Shown piece by piece: positions 37,001 to 42,874 of a DNA stretch of 64,000 bases; position 1 is the stretch's first letter, and every line of letters starts with the position of its first letter. The notes under the pieces are model-generated. The model was not told the DNA's origin. It did no database searches and saw only the letters and a program-made list of their open reading frames with translations. Source of the DNA: Neptuniibacter sp. CAU 1671 (GTDB lineage Bacteria > Pseudomonadota > Gammaproteobacteria > Pseudomonadales > Balneatricaceae); assembly GCF_029222905.1 (NCBI RefSeq), contig NZ_JARHUE010000003.1, positions 186,001 through 250,000 on the forward strand. The letters are read 5' to 3'. A program made the position numbers and the translations under genes.

Positions 37001-40000
37001 CCTGCGACCTGATGGTGCTGACCTGATGTACGGTGCTTCTGGCCTGCCAGACCGACTTGAACGTAACGCGGATTCGGATGGTCACCGTCTGGACGCCGAT
37101 GTAATGCTGGGTGACAACGGCAATATCTACCGCTTGGTAGATGCTGACGGTTACCTTAGCTTCAACTACGACAACTATGACAGCGAAGGCACGCCAGAAC
37201 TGCGTCCACGCGCTGTAGACCTGCTGGATTATGGTTATGAAGTGGGGTACGACCTGGCTACTGGCCAATTCACGCTGGATGTGAAAGCTGACACTGTGGG
37301 TCAGGGTGACCTGATGTTCGGTGAAGACGGTGATGACATCATGCGCGGTATGAAGGGCGATGATGTGCTCTTTGGTAATGCCGGTGATGATGATATTTAC
37401 GGTGAGCAGGGTAACGACTGGATCTCTGGCGGTACCGGCATAGACGGTATTCTGGGTGATGATGGTCTGCTCTACACCAGCCGCAACACTGAACAGGCCA
37501 ACAAAACCGATACCTCTCTGGCTGAGCCGCTTTATGGTATCGCCAAACTGGCAGAAACTGATCAGGAAATCGCGACTCCGGGCAACCTGCAGCGTGCAAC
37601 GATTCATGCTGATGATGAACTGAAACTCACTGCAGATCTGATTGGATTCCGTACCTCAACGGATGCCTCTGTCCAGCAGTTTAACGACATCATCTTTGGT
37701 GGTTTGGGTACTGACTGGATTCATGCCGGTGATGGTGATGATGCGGTATCCGGTGCTGAAGCGCTGGGCTACTACTACTCTGCTGAGGGTGCATCTGACT
37801 TCAGTGAAGTTAGCGACCTTCTCAAACTGCAACAGCAAGCACCTAGCGAAGGTAGCGATGATGTGCAGGATGACCCATTCTGGTACAGCTTCGCACCTTA
37901 TAACCCGGGCGACATCTTGCGCTTTGAGGGCAACGGCAAACCCGATGAATTTGCCATGTACGACGAGTACCTGCCACGCGAACAGATCTGGGTAGACACC
38001 ACCACTGGAGAACGTGTTGCGCTGGCCGAACTGGATGGTGCCAGTGTAGTTGAGTTCCTGCTCAACTTTGATGCCTCTGAAGGTGATCTAGAAACAGCCT
38101 TCCCGGATCCGGATGGTCTGGTAATCCTGCACAACGATGGTGATGACCGCATCTTCGGCGATCTCGGCAACGACTGGATTGTGGGTGGTACCGGCCGTGA
38201 CAATATGTACGGTGGCCGAGGCTCTGATCTGATCAATATGGATGATGATCACTCCACTAATGATGGCGCTAACGACGAACCCGATGCTTACCAGGCATAC
38301 GCTGATATCGTTTATGCCGGTGCTGGCCGAGATGTGATGATTCTCAATACCGGCGCAGATCGCTCTATTGACTGGGTGGGTGAGTACAACAGCTACATTG
38401 TGCCATTCAGTCCATTTGGTGCATTCCATATCAGCCGTAGCCTGCAACCGCATCTACAGGACTTCCTGTATGACCTGTCTGAAGCGGATGGTGCTGACCA
38501 GACTACCCCGGATGGCGGTCTGTATGTTGAGCACAAAGATGCCGATGTACGCACTGATGATCCTGATCCACTGCGTAACTTCGAGCCGTTTGGTGAGCTG
38601 GGCATGGTGCTGCAGAGTGATTATGACTGGAATGACCAGACCGGCGCACCAGCAGATCCGCAACCGGGCAACCTGCAGGGTCCGCGTGAAATTATGCGTC
38701 GTGAACTCTTTGCCGGTGAATATGACAAGCCGGGCGGTGGTGGCGCTAATAACACACTTGCCTTTACCTCATTGTCGGGCAGCTGGACTGTTGAGTCGGG
38801 TAGCTATGATGTAAGCCCGACTGCACTGGGCGAAGAGGCAATCTCACTCTTCTATCTGGATGAAATGCAGCCAAATTACATGGAAATTCTGGCCAGCATG
38901 ACACTGGAAAAAGATAAAGCGGGTTGGAAGTCCAACGGCTATATCATCTTTGATTATCAGGATGAATTTAACTTCAAGTTTGCGGGGATTGACGCTGGTA
39001 CCGATAAAATTCAGATCGGACACCGCACAGTCGATGGTTGGGTTATAGATACACAGTCAAATCTGCAACTACGCGATGGCCGTGAATACAGTCTGACTCT
39101 GGCCATGCATGGCACAGTGGCCACCATCTATGTGAATGGTGGCAATGCACTGAGTTTCAACTTCAGTGATCCAATCAACGATGGTTATCTGGGCCTGGCA
39201 ACTGACGGTGCCAAAACCAGCTTCGACGATTGGCAGATTCAGAAGTTGCCACCAGTGATCACGTTTGAATTCCTGAATGAATTTGATGCTGGCAGTGACA
39301 TGCTGACCCTGCAGGGTGACTGGGCTACAAGCGGTGGCCTGTTGATAGGTGAGGCCGGTGCACTGGCAACCACGCAGATTGATGTACAGGCATTCTCTCG
39401 CCTTGAGTTGGAGACTCTGCTGCAAGGTGGCACGGGTGGTTTGGTCTTCGATTATTACAGCGACACCCAGTACAAGTTTGTCACTTTCGATGGCGACACA
39501 GGTGAGCTGGTAATTGGCCATGTGACCGATAAAGGTACCTATGTTGATGCCACTGCGAATGTCAGCCTGAAGGGTAACAAAGACGGCGAACACACTTTAA
39601 CTCTGACCATGCTGGGTGGGGGTGTGAGTGTGTTGGTTGATGATGTCGCAGTTGTCGGTCATGTCTATAACAGTCTGTTAAATGACGGTCAGGTGGGCGT
39701 GTTGGTAACCGAGGATTCTGTCAACTTTGAGAACTTTACTGTACGTGGTGACGATCCGGCTTACCTGGATTCCGCCGAACTATTGGTTGCCAATAAACCG
39801 GCAACAGATCCTGTGGGTGCTGATGTTATCCTGACCGAGGAGCAGTTGTTAGGCATTATCCACGCCGGTGCTGACCGGTGGGCGCAGCTTCTGGGTGTTG
39901 ATCCGTCTGAGCTGGCTCTTTCCCCTGATGATTTCATTATCACTGATCTGCCGGGCCAGACACTGGGTATGGCGCTGCCGGATGGGCGTATTCTGATAGA

Positions 40001-40499
40001 TGCAACTGCAGCGGGCTATGGCTGGTTTGTCGATGAAACGCCGGATGAAGACAGTGAGTTCACCGGTGGTGATGTCATCGATGGCATGGACTTGCTGACT
40101 GCAGTGATGCATGAAATGGGTCACGTTCTGAATGCTGAAGGTCATTCCTCTGACAGTGGAGCACTGATGTCAGAGACCCTGGCTGAAGGTGAGCGGCATG
40201 CGGAAATGAGTGATGATACACAGCCGCATCAGGATAGCTCCAGTGATGAGTCTCTGTTTGACTTTGTCCTTGATGTGAGCGGCGCTGAACCCGGTTATGG
40301 TGCTTCGAATATGGCGCAGGGACTTATTGACTGGAGTGCAACTCAGTCAGATAGCAACCGTGCTGCCAGTGTAAAAGTCAGCTCTGAAAACGCCAGACAG
40401 AGACAGAATTTCCCTGAGTTTCTGTTTGATTTGATTCATATGGATAGCGCAGTAGATACCCTTGATGGGCTCAGCCAGTTAGGCAATAAACGCTCCTGA
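25005..40499 (+). CDS. Giant LEPR-XLL/RTX surface or secreted protein with C-terminal metzincin-like domain
   Basis: This 5164-residue acidic protein is the centrepiece of the island. Residues 1-45 are Arg-rich without a classical signal peptide; residues 46-60 hold an LEPR-XLL-type motif (LESMEPRILLSAD), known from very large exported bacterial proteins. Residues about 60-2280 are non-RTX, with three flagellin-IN-like repeats (about 681-1026) and long Asp/Leu/Phe-rich stretches. About 2285-4446 is packed with RTX nonapeptides (GGxGxDxxx), predicting calcium-dependent folding outside the cell. Two related jelly-roll-like domains follow (about 4585-4745 and 4755-4918). The C-terminal part has HEMGHVLNAEGH (H5036, E5037, H5040, H5047) and ALMSETL, resembling a metzincin zinc site and Met-turn. 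RBS AGGAG precedes the ATG. It may be an adhesin, protease or matrix protein; the function is inferred only. Confidence 0.9.
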   Translation: MRTRASNFGRQRTLLRTQRLMQSQDNRQSELLLSFFQKNRSGAHSYQLESMEPRILLSADFGAITVDDYLNGGDPALAGEFTVALDSHFDTLFDALEDLESTLDLDTNLDIDLPALLKRDLELGSFEDPNGDGNYYNDHESVNLAGLMGFAAEISALDGFDLVGDIVDVNLAEFDFYDFNGDADLDVMDVVQSALYAEFSPLTGGANFSDIVSGLDGFSTSFGDFTVTMNADNLLVTPGTVNGDGEGDYDVTFNFGFSLYKTHTFYFDLGRSADLLGISYGTQGGEIFGADAIQDGGMPTVDITTQYAFGTTIGVNLDVQLVDHDGDGADADPTPEHLIVEDQNTFLTGETTFSTGVVADSTLAAFDLRIGFLDLTSEATSTYELSAEHVATLEDTDDGKITSAELSGTEFSTDNDLTTHTNEGELDVELDITVDSIGVSSFDDAFAGLGAKIHLSGDPFADFMQAGDGGDPRTSPIISLENFDLITPFINMTGDSFINILEQLRSYLTALETDADLMGYDLPFLSETSLLDALDFTTSLDALINDLQYVTTKAGSEVELPNFASVQELAELLDDSLAGTLASLLPTYGADQILSFSLAFTNTVVLDPTLDGADSDFDFNFNLGPIADINASGSFAGSSELSLDFILGIDLSTPTEVAITSTQALFALYSNYNSAGSNLINSNGQLSGDAKFRLNVAGKDPIFVTVAASDTAGNTSIDDLRDDVQDAIDAAYGGGDIQVLVDPDTGRLVITVSATTVNISDEDSSYDIDGVLPTQITIQQLSDDAAGDAGFEELGFFDGQMATSSPLPGNGILSADASFTVVLDGVDTLITVLKADTLDNTSTTELISDIQEAVNAALGEGVASVQPTETSTGLGFRLVANPELASSLQIDAVNDVALKELGLRDALSGALLSIASDSEVMKDAGVYYDGQLSDDAHFTIEARNGAGVVSTYDVTVAADASNASLLDLVDDINAAIPTSDVVAGVENGRLVLIAVNAADVVSIRITNVDETDVAFTELGLETDMAASVRGDSVAFLQDASFGATIGLAANGSASLNAGFLGLDASLSGSMSAELEGSFVTSELSGRDVTRIGDLLASTANLSDLVDLSLTGDADLSFSGLSISGAGGVLSDMQSYLDTLTDTEIQIGIDDIFALRDQGFSFQSQIDGSPLGGNLSDPTVIVNLLNFGELQYFSEFNFGDVLNVFDDALGFLEQLVEIDFLGESLPFVGLNLAATLDFVGGLADVIQEMISSEAINIQELVGVLNDAIAQVAGSIDLTYEVNSPGLLGFDIDFSRAADVFLPVNIDLGELGIPDIANLVGNANIGASFAADLGLSFGVDVSSIGSSNLVYIFPDETGISLSGGGFAEDVSFLASIGPLAAAIQGGSLDLDLDLDIALPGFADGYANKFDLTVGNVADLLSDILAAPGDLFDLNFNFDAVLPVFAQLGGSSQFLGNLDFVATLTNLLDGLQFPEISLPNFGLIDFSDIGLLDTIQIFVEGFDLVLGTIGDLFSGELFGLDGISDIPFLGEALDAADDFIEDIRSAVIQPLLELIDGTPAFLADVFEQLQDLIFNAFNPLDFLPDAIANADDIIFEFFNESGDLIGTLTDAFVGLGEAAGNTLAEALELAHGFELALDLGGEYSYNFGEVDLGLPVLNLGLDVDGGFDAAFAWSLFMGLGVNLNDGFYFKLKEGGAEEISLDLSLSLPDSLTANLGFLAASVTNNNAGDYKDFFAHFAADLDNGLEDKLTFGDLPSAELSLDFAARADLDLDFDLGFSDDIDLGAGLGALGSLFPSLGAGIELEWGFGNQDAFDHLAEFATALPENVLVIIDDITLNVGSFLSDVLSPVIDVIQTIVGPFQPLIDVLTAPIPVISDLAGEDISLLDIAAKFGYLNQGLVDALTFISDLYDAIGGLTLSDSGLEVDIGSLLGIDSLVLGGDGGVDLTDASVASQIQNPTEGFLTVLGSLGSQFGELGTLLDGVGGIVSDVIGAADLGGMDSSHLTGNGLIFPFLEDPTQIIGLLFGRDMTLITLDLAPLEFGFEYKQFFSIWGPIGVSLGGGINFLADFDFGYDTLGIRTFAENDFSNPLDLFEGFFIYDDSPALPGVDTPELVLSGEITAALAINIGIAEAGVGGGIFATATADLNDPNDDFKMRPSEIFSYIYDTTSGEITWDTIICIFDYTVEITAELFVYVEALWGLFEKSWTFGSADLLTLEYSCDPPGILATDLGDGTLRLNMGEYASERIHGTTDDVDEQFTVYLDGNNVMVSAVIDGVSYGPQNYGSKDKYDHILGHAGLGNDSIDLSGMTAGSYLTSDLTGGQGDDIIIGGAGKDVIYGDSGLDQLLGGDNDDYIDGGAGADKIDGGAGQDIIHGRLDDDIILGGSGADIIFGEEGDDIISAGAGDDRVWGGVGIDWIAGGADDDILQGELGDDLIWGDFDFDIDSDFVVAMTGMLPDLINGSNTGNDWISGGGGSDSISGDKGDDLIWGDSGFAVAVDGMTVLTAAGQPVLASAPFNTSGHDVISGGAGNDTIYGEDGNDVIRGDLDDDLTNPDDRFEAGLGSATGDDILFGGRGADSIFGNGGNDEIYGGANGDFLFGNDGNDTIEGAAGRDVIFGDDGEVEIFEAGDAILPSGVYASSTFDPKRLATKNAATSSGNDIIDGGVDDDFIFGGDGLDTIGGDDGADLIFGDNGQALFEFHSSIGISLFTFAASTDHAYGDDDIIYGDLGKDIIIGGAGNDQIFGDRDGDSQSDDIIAGDHVELTRELVVADLNATLATLTATDANETYAGNDLIDAGGGDDIIFAGPGDDQATGGDGADVIVGDNGELAFNVASGIDGGDDDIYTLDFVRTTAFSLTGDDWLSGGAAEDIIIGGGGEDNLYGDDIFTLNLGGDPTDISGISDDSAGADILIGDQGEVILTLGLKREVRSTDTDNLDGDNDNIFGNQHDDVLIGGVNGNPSPDYLYGNDGDDIILGDEGEVIYTADYTDEPVRVRIETTDFNLGHDDYIFGNGGNDLVFGGTGADVVQGDNDATAAEPVEVAPGHDVLFGDQGQVNYTNGLIDTIVGTDTAAIDGGDDHIQGDDGNDVIVGGVGADRLVGDSETLAGVSGLGEYDDVILGDVGTVYYNGPGTDDADPLTIDEVRTTKFALGDDDTILGGAGSDVVMGGTGNDTIIGDNLDTFTGDVPNGDYETLQTNPGDDILLGDQGFATWANEERVEISSADIQEADGGSDYIQGNDGADIIIGGVAGDRLIGEAETLALAGSTGSFDDIILGDEGRVLYTLDLSNNAVLDCVETDVNGASADASAVLGGDDIILAGAGADTALGGSGADTIIGDNLSDNPGDLSEVYSVVQTNFGRDTLIGDQGKLDYETGLLASVTTTDTVDADGGVDFIAGNDDADIILGGVAGDTLYGEAENTSRVEGSAASYDDIILGDEGTLEYNGLDADYNTLDLIATHSPALGGADTIFANRGNDRVFGGAAGDEIHGDVYYNGGTWQATDGNLVEGMQDWLVGDNGSFSYTNGMPLVLTSTDTAVGGDDTIHGDNDNDAIIGGIGGDTLYGETQLDSLNLMPGEAGDDTLLGDNARFDWALAEDSVEGRAELGTFALDPSQTTLDRIMTIAPTDGGNDVMFGNGGDDLMMGGTGADLMWGDSGDGVTEAGDFGGGAGVDGADGKDLLFGDHGKVYPSIAATNPDFVNNDFFAIDTAFADDGGDDVMFGNGNDDILQGQQGDDVIFGGTGDDDLIGGHNVLDGIDEQDALSAADYDFADGQALSAWNPADYDDLNDVLDASDGNDVVAGDNAIIIRQSGDAFTSPRFRFVGESGLMYTLNQVDVGAEIGATMLVDESFSANVTADSQDNPDHDAGRDITLLNHSAEIEAAAVASPSTPHVFGNDVIAGGADDDELFGQLGDDIMQGDGYVELDTALGAYNPNFDQNPSYALGVQAVKTDLLATNLGFYLVEDAVNDGDDYMEGNGGNDRMYGGLGQDDMIGGSSNLFGLDGAANLRPDGADLMYGASGLPDRLERNADSDGHRLDADVMLGDNGNIYRLVDADGYLSFNYDNYDSEGTPELRPRAVDLLDYGYEVGYDLATGQFTLDVKADTVGQGDLMFGEDGDDIMRGMKGDDVLFGNAGDDDIYGEQGNDWISGGTGIDGILGDDGLLYTSRNTEQANKTDTSLAEPLYGIAKLAETDQEIATPGNLQRATIHADDELKLTADLIGFRTSTDASVQQFNDIIFGGLGTDWIHAGDGDDAVSGAEALGYYYSAEGASDFSEVSDLLKLQQQAPSEGSDDVQDDPFWYSFAPYNPGDILRFEGNGKPDEFAMYDEYLPREQIWVDTTTGERVALAELDGASVVEFLLNFDASEGDLETAFPDPDGLVILHNDGDDRIFGDLGNDWIVGGTGRDNMYGGRGSDLINMDDDHSTNDGANDEPDAYQAYADIVYAGAGRDVMILNTGADRSIDWVGEYNSYIVPFSPFGAFHISRSLQPHLQDFLYDLSEADGADQTTPDGGLYVEHKDADVRTDDPDPLRNFEPFGELGMVLQSDYDWNDQTGAPADPQPGNLQGPREIMRRELFAGEYDKPGGGGANNTLAFTSLSGSWTVESGSYDVSPTALGEEAISLFYLDEMQPNYMEILASMTLEKDKAGWKSNGYIIFDYQDEFNFKFAGIDAGTDKIQIGHRTVDGWVIDTQSNLQLRDGREYSLTLAMHGTVATIYVNGGNALSFNFSDPINDGYLGLATDGAKTSFDDWQIQKLPPVITFEFLNEFDAGSDMLTLQGDWATSGGLLIGEAGALATTQIDVQAFSRLELETLLQGGTGGLVFDYYSDTQYKFVTFDGDTGELVIGHVTDKGTYVDATANVSLKGNKDGEHTLTLTMLGGGVSVLVDDVAVVGHVYNSLLNDGQVGVLVTEDSVNFENFTVRGDDPAYLDSAELLVANKPATDPVGADVILTEEQLLGIIHAGADRWAQLLGVDPSELALSPDDFIITDLPGQTLGMALPDGRILIDATAAGYGWFVDETPDEDSEFTGGDVIDGMDLLTAVMHEMGHVLNAEGHSSDSGALMSETLAEGERHAEMSDDTQPHQDSSSDESLFDFVLDVSGAEPGYGASNMAQGLIDWSATQSDSNRAASVKVSSENARQRQNFPEFLFDLIHMDSAVDTLDGLSQLGNKRS
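27045..28080 (+). repeat. Three flagellin-IN-like repeats inside the giant protein
   Basis: Three units of about 110-125 residues begin near 27045, 27427 and 27781. Each starts with N/DGxLSxDAxFxx, continues with a beta-rich strand pair, then an amphipathic helix (LxDDVQDAIDAA, LISDIQEAVNAAL, LVDDINAAI), and ends near ELGFFDGQ, ELGLRDA or ELGLETD. This layout resembles the flagellin hook IN motif. Similarity is judged by eye. Confidence 0.6.
31858..38343 (+). repeat. RTX calcium-binding repeat region of the giant gene
   Basis: About 2160 codons dominated by glycine- and aspartate-rich nonapeptides (GGAGADKID, GEEGDDIIS and variants), broken by short non-repetitive insertions. Such arrays fold into calcium-bound parallel beta rolls after export. 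At DNA level the repeat is diverged (many GGTGATGAC-like words), so it is old rather than a recent expansion. Confidence 0.95.
33715..35760 (+). repeat. Long-period super-repeat within the RTX region
   Basis: Units of roughly 136-157 residues recur, marked by GDQG or GDNG at about 33724, 34136, 34605, 35080 and 35527. Each unit runs GDQGxVxY, then TDT..DGG, then GNDGxDxIxGGVxGDxLxGE, then YDDxILGDEGxVxY, then GGxDxIxGGxGxDxxxGGxGxDTIxGDN. The order of these blocks is constant, which implies duplication of a whole module rather than of single nonapeptides. Confidence 0.75.
38755..39765 (+). repeat. Tandem pair of jelly-roll-like domains in the giant protein
   Basis: Two related domains of about 160 residues each. 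Both carry a GSWTVESG or GDWATSGG opening, a middle GYIIFDYQDEFNFKFAGID or GGLVFDYYSDTQYKFVTFD block, then IGHRTVDG or IGHVTDKG, and a final NDGYLGLATDGAKTSFDDWQI or NDGQVGVLVTEDSVNFENF block (each residue run here split from longer sequence). The pattern resembles LamG/concanavalin-like sugar-binding folds found in large adhesins. Confidence 0.65.
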
Positions 40500-40508
40500 G
40501 AACTGCTT

Positions 40509-40541
40509 TGTTTCGCTGCCGGAAATATCGGCAGCGAAACA
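40509..40541. other. 13-bp perfect hairpin after the giant gene
   Basis: TGTTTCGCTGCCG and CGGCAGCGAAACA pair perfectly around a GAAATAT loop, 10 bases after the giant gene's stop codon. No T-tract follows the 3' arm, so it may be a rho-type or partial terminator, or an mRNA 3'-end stabiliser that lets expression of the giant gene differ from that of the export genes behind it. Confidence 0.75.
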
Positions 40542-40635
40542 TGGAGTGTTGTGGAATATCAGCTATAGTTAACTGGATTTTGCAATAGCAGTATCACGCA
40601 ATTTTGGACGCATCATTAAGATAAGGAATGTAACC

Positions 40636-40986
40636 ATGACAACCCCTGACCAGCAGAAAATTAATCAGGCCAGCAACGCTAAACGCACTACACCCAAAGT
40701 TACCTGGGATGACTCTCAGATGCAGAGCAGCTACGCAAATGTTGTGAACGCTGTAAGTAGTCGCGAAGAATTTACCCTCTTTTTTGGTACCAATCAGACC
40801 TGGAACGCCACTGATAAAGAACTGGCTGTTCACCTTTCAAATCGCATCATGCTGAACCCGCATGCAGCAAAACGATTGCTGACACTTTTGGCTGCGGTAA
40901 TGGCAGAACATGAAAAACGTTACGGTCCGGTTAACATCGAGCCCACTGCCGTCAAAAAACCAGAACCTACGGCAATGAATAACTGA
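40636..40986 (+). CDS. DUF3467-family small protein
   Basis: A 116-residue soluble protein that I assign to DUF3467 from the pattern SYANVVNAVSSREEFTLFFG, then a short acidic stretch, VHLSNRIMLNPHAAKRLLTLL and AEHEKRYGPV. There is no signal peptide, so it should be cytoplasmic. It starts with ATG after AAGGAATGTAACC and is the first gene after the hairpin. The family has no established biochemical role; here it lies between the giant substrate and the export genes, so a chaperone or targeting role is a guess. Confidence 0.8.
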   Translation: MTTPDQQKINQASNAKRTTPKVTWDDSQMQSSYANVVNAVSSREEFTLFFGTNQTWNATDKELAVHLSNRIMLNPHAAKRLLTLLAAVMAEHEKRYGPVNIEPTAVKKPEPTAMNN

Positions 40987-41021
40987 TCAATATTGCCATG
41001 TAGTTCCGGGATCGCCCGGTT

Positions 41022-42863
41022 ATGACATCGAGTAATTTAAGCTATCTGGATAATTTCGTCTGGCACCAACTAGCCAATGCTGAAGGCGATAGCGAGTTTT
41101 TTTCAAGCTGGCTGCGCCTTCAGGTTGATATGGTGGGCAACGTCAGTCACGGCGTGATTGTCTATTCTCCCTCTGATGAAGAGCGCTTCAGGCCTGTGGC
41201 TGTCTGGCCGCAGGGACAGGCGATAGACGCGCGTCTGATGAAAATGGCCGAGCAGGCCTTAAGCCGGAAACAGGGCCTGATTCAGGGCCTCAAACAAGCT
41301 GATCAGTCAGGCAGCACTCAGCATGCCATTGCCTTCCCCATTATGTCAGGTCAGCGTGTGGCAGGCGTCGTTGCAATTTCTGTTCAGGATATGAATGACC
41401 GTCAGTTGCAACTGAGTCTGCGGCAGTTGCAATGGGGTTCCGCCTGGATCGAAAGTTATCTGCTGAAGGAAGAATCCTCCAGTCTGCAAAAGTTAGTCGA
41501 GACCTCTACTGATGTTCTGGAACTTACGGCGGTTGCTGTTGATTTCACAACGTTTTCCGCCGCTTCGAGTGCCGCATTGACTGAGCTGGCATCCCGCCTT
41601 AAGTGTGACCGTGTATCACTTGCATTGATTAATCACCACAAACTACAGGTGGTTGGGATATCGCATACTGTCAATTTTTCCAGGCGCATGAACTTGGTTA
41701 GAGCGCTGGAATATGCAGCTGAAGAAGCTATCGATCAGGAACAGGTACTTATCTATCCAGCGCCAGAAGATACACCCGTGGTGCTACGAGAGCATATATC
41801 GCTTTGTCGCTTGCACGGCTCAGGTGGCACGGTCCTGACAGTTCCACTGTCCATGGCGGGGAAGATATATGGCGCGATTATCTTCGAGTTTTCTCCAACG
41901 GTAACAGTTGATGAACATCTGCTGGATCTGTGCCACGCCACAGGCGGGTTGCTGGGGCCTATTTTGCGAGAAAAGTGGCTTAATGATCGGGGCTTGCCGG
42001 CTAAGGTGGTTACCTCGGCAAAAACTCAGATGGGACGGTTCTGGGGTGAGGGGTATCTGGGCAGAAAACTGCTGCTGGTTAGCTTGCTGCTAGTCTGTGC
42101 ATTTTTTTATTTTGCAACAGGGACTTTTCGTATATCCAGCACCGCTGTGCTTGAGGGACAGGTGCAGCGTGTTGCCGCGGCCCCGTTTGATGGTTTTATT
42201 GCTGACGCGCCGGTGCGTGCCGGAGATCGGGTTGCAGAAGGTGAGTTGTTGGCCAGGCTGGATGATCGGGATCTGCAACTGGAAAAACACGCCTGGTTAA
42301 GCCGTGTCCGGCAATATGAGCGTGAATTGCAACGGGCGATGGCCGAAGGAGATCGGGCGCAGGTTGCGGTAATTAAGGCGCAAACTGAGGAGGCCAGTGC
42401 ACAGTTGGGCCTTATCAATCAGAAACTGGATAGAACAGCGATCAGAGCGCCTTTTGATGCTGTTGTGATTTCCGGGGATTTGAGTCAATCACTGGGTGCA
42501 TCTGTCCGCATCGGTGATCCGCTATTCCAGTTAACGCCGTTGGAAGGGTACCGTCTGAATATCAAAGTGGATGAACGAGATATTGCTTACGTGCGTGAAG
42601 GTGAGTCTGCGCAGTTAGTCTTGACCTCTTTGCCTAACGTTAAATTTCCGGTGACTGTGCAGAGAATTACCCCCGTGACGATGGCAGAAGAGGGCGGTAA
42701 TTTCTTTCGGGTGGAAGCCTCACTGGATGAGGCCAACCCCCTGCTGCGGCCAGGAATGGAAGGGCTTGTGAAAATTCAGGTGGAAGAGCGTCGTCTGATC
42801 TGGATCTGGACTCGTAATCTACTCGCTTGGATGCGGCTGCAGATCTGGAAATGGATGCCATAG
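41022..42863 (+). CDS. GAF-domain / HlyD-type membrane fusion adaptor
   Basis: A 613-residue inner-membrane protein with an unusual build. Residues about 165-320 look like a GAF sensor domain (SAALTELASRLKCDRVSLALI, then TVLTVPLSMAGKIYGAIIFEF), preceded by a further ~150-residue cytoplasmic region. One transmembrane helix (about 348-366, LLLVSLLLVCAFFYFATG) leads to a periplasmic HlyD part: biotinyl-lipoyl-like barrel (VAAAPFDGFIADAPVRAGDRV), coiled-coil hairpin (about 415-475), second half-barrel (IRAPFDAVVISGDLSQSLGA, run shortened) and beta barrel. It is 11 bases from the M50 gene. HlyD adaptors normally pair with ABC exporters; none is encoded nearby. Confidence 0.88.
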   Translation: MTSSNLSYLDNFVWHQLANAEGDSEFFSSWLRLQVDMVGNVSHGVIVYSPSDEERFRPVAVWPQGQAIDARLMKMAEQALSRKQGLIQGLKQADQSGSTQHAIAFPIMSGQRVAGVVAISVQDMNDRQLQLSLRQLQWGSAWIESYLLKEESSSLQKLVETSTDVLELTAVAVDFTTFSAASSAALTELASRLKCDRVSLALINHHKLQVVGISHTVNFSRRMNLVRALEYAAEEAIDQEQVLIYPAPEDTPVVLREHISLCRLHGSGGTVLTVPLSMAGKIYGAIIFEFSPTVTVDEHLLDLCHATGGLLGPILREKWLNDRGLPAKVVTSAKTQMGRFWGEGYLGRKLLLVSLLLVCAFFYFATGTFRISSTAVLEGQVQRVAAAPFDGFIADAPVRAGDRVAEGELLARLDDRDLQLEKHAWLSRVRQYERELQRAMAEGDRAQVAVIKAQTEEASAQLGLINQKLDRTAIRAPFDAVVISGDLSQSLGASVRIGDPLFQLTPLEGYRLNIKVDERDIAYVREGESAQLVLTSLPNVKFPVTVQRITPVTMAEEGGNFFRVEASLDEANPLLRPGMEGLVKIQVEERRLIWIWTRNLLAWMRLQIWKWMP

Positions 42864-42874
42864 GGTGAATCGAC

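Noticed and set aside
31858-38343. Long open frames on the minus strand opposite the RTX region
   Set aside because: They mirror the glycine/aspartate codon pattern of the sense strand (giving Ser/Pro- or Ile/Thr/Val-rich translations) and are antisense shadows.
40499-40640. Intrinsic terminator after the giant gene
   Set aside because: The hairpin is strong but has no U-tract, so it is reported as a hairpin of uncertain role and not as a standard terminator.
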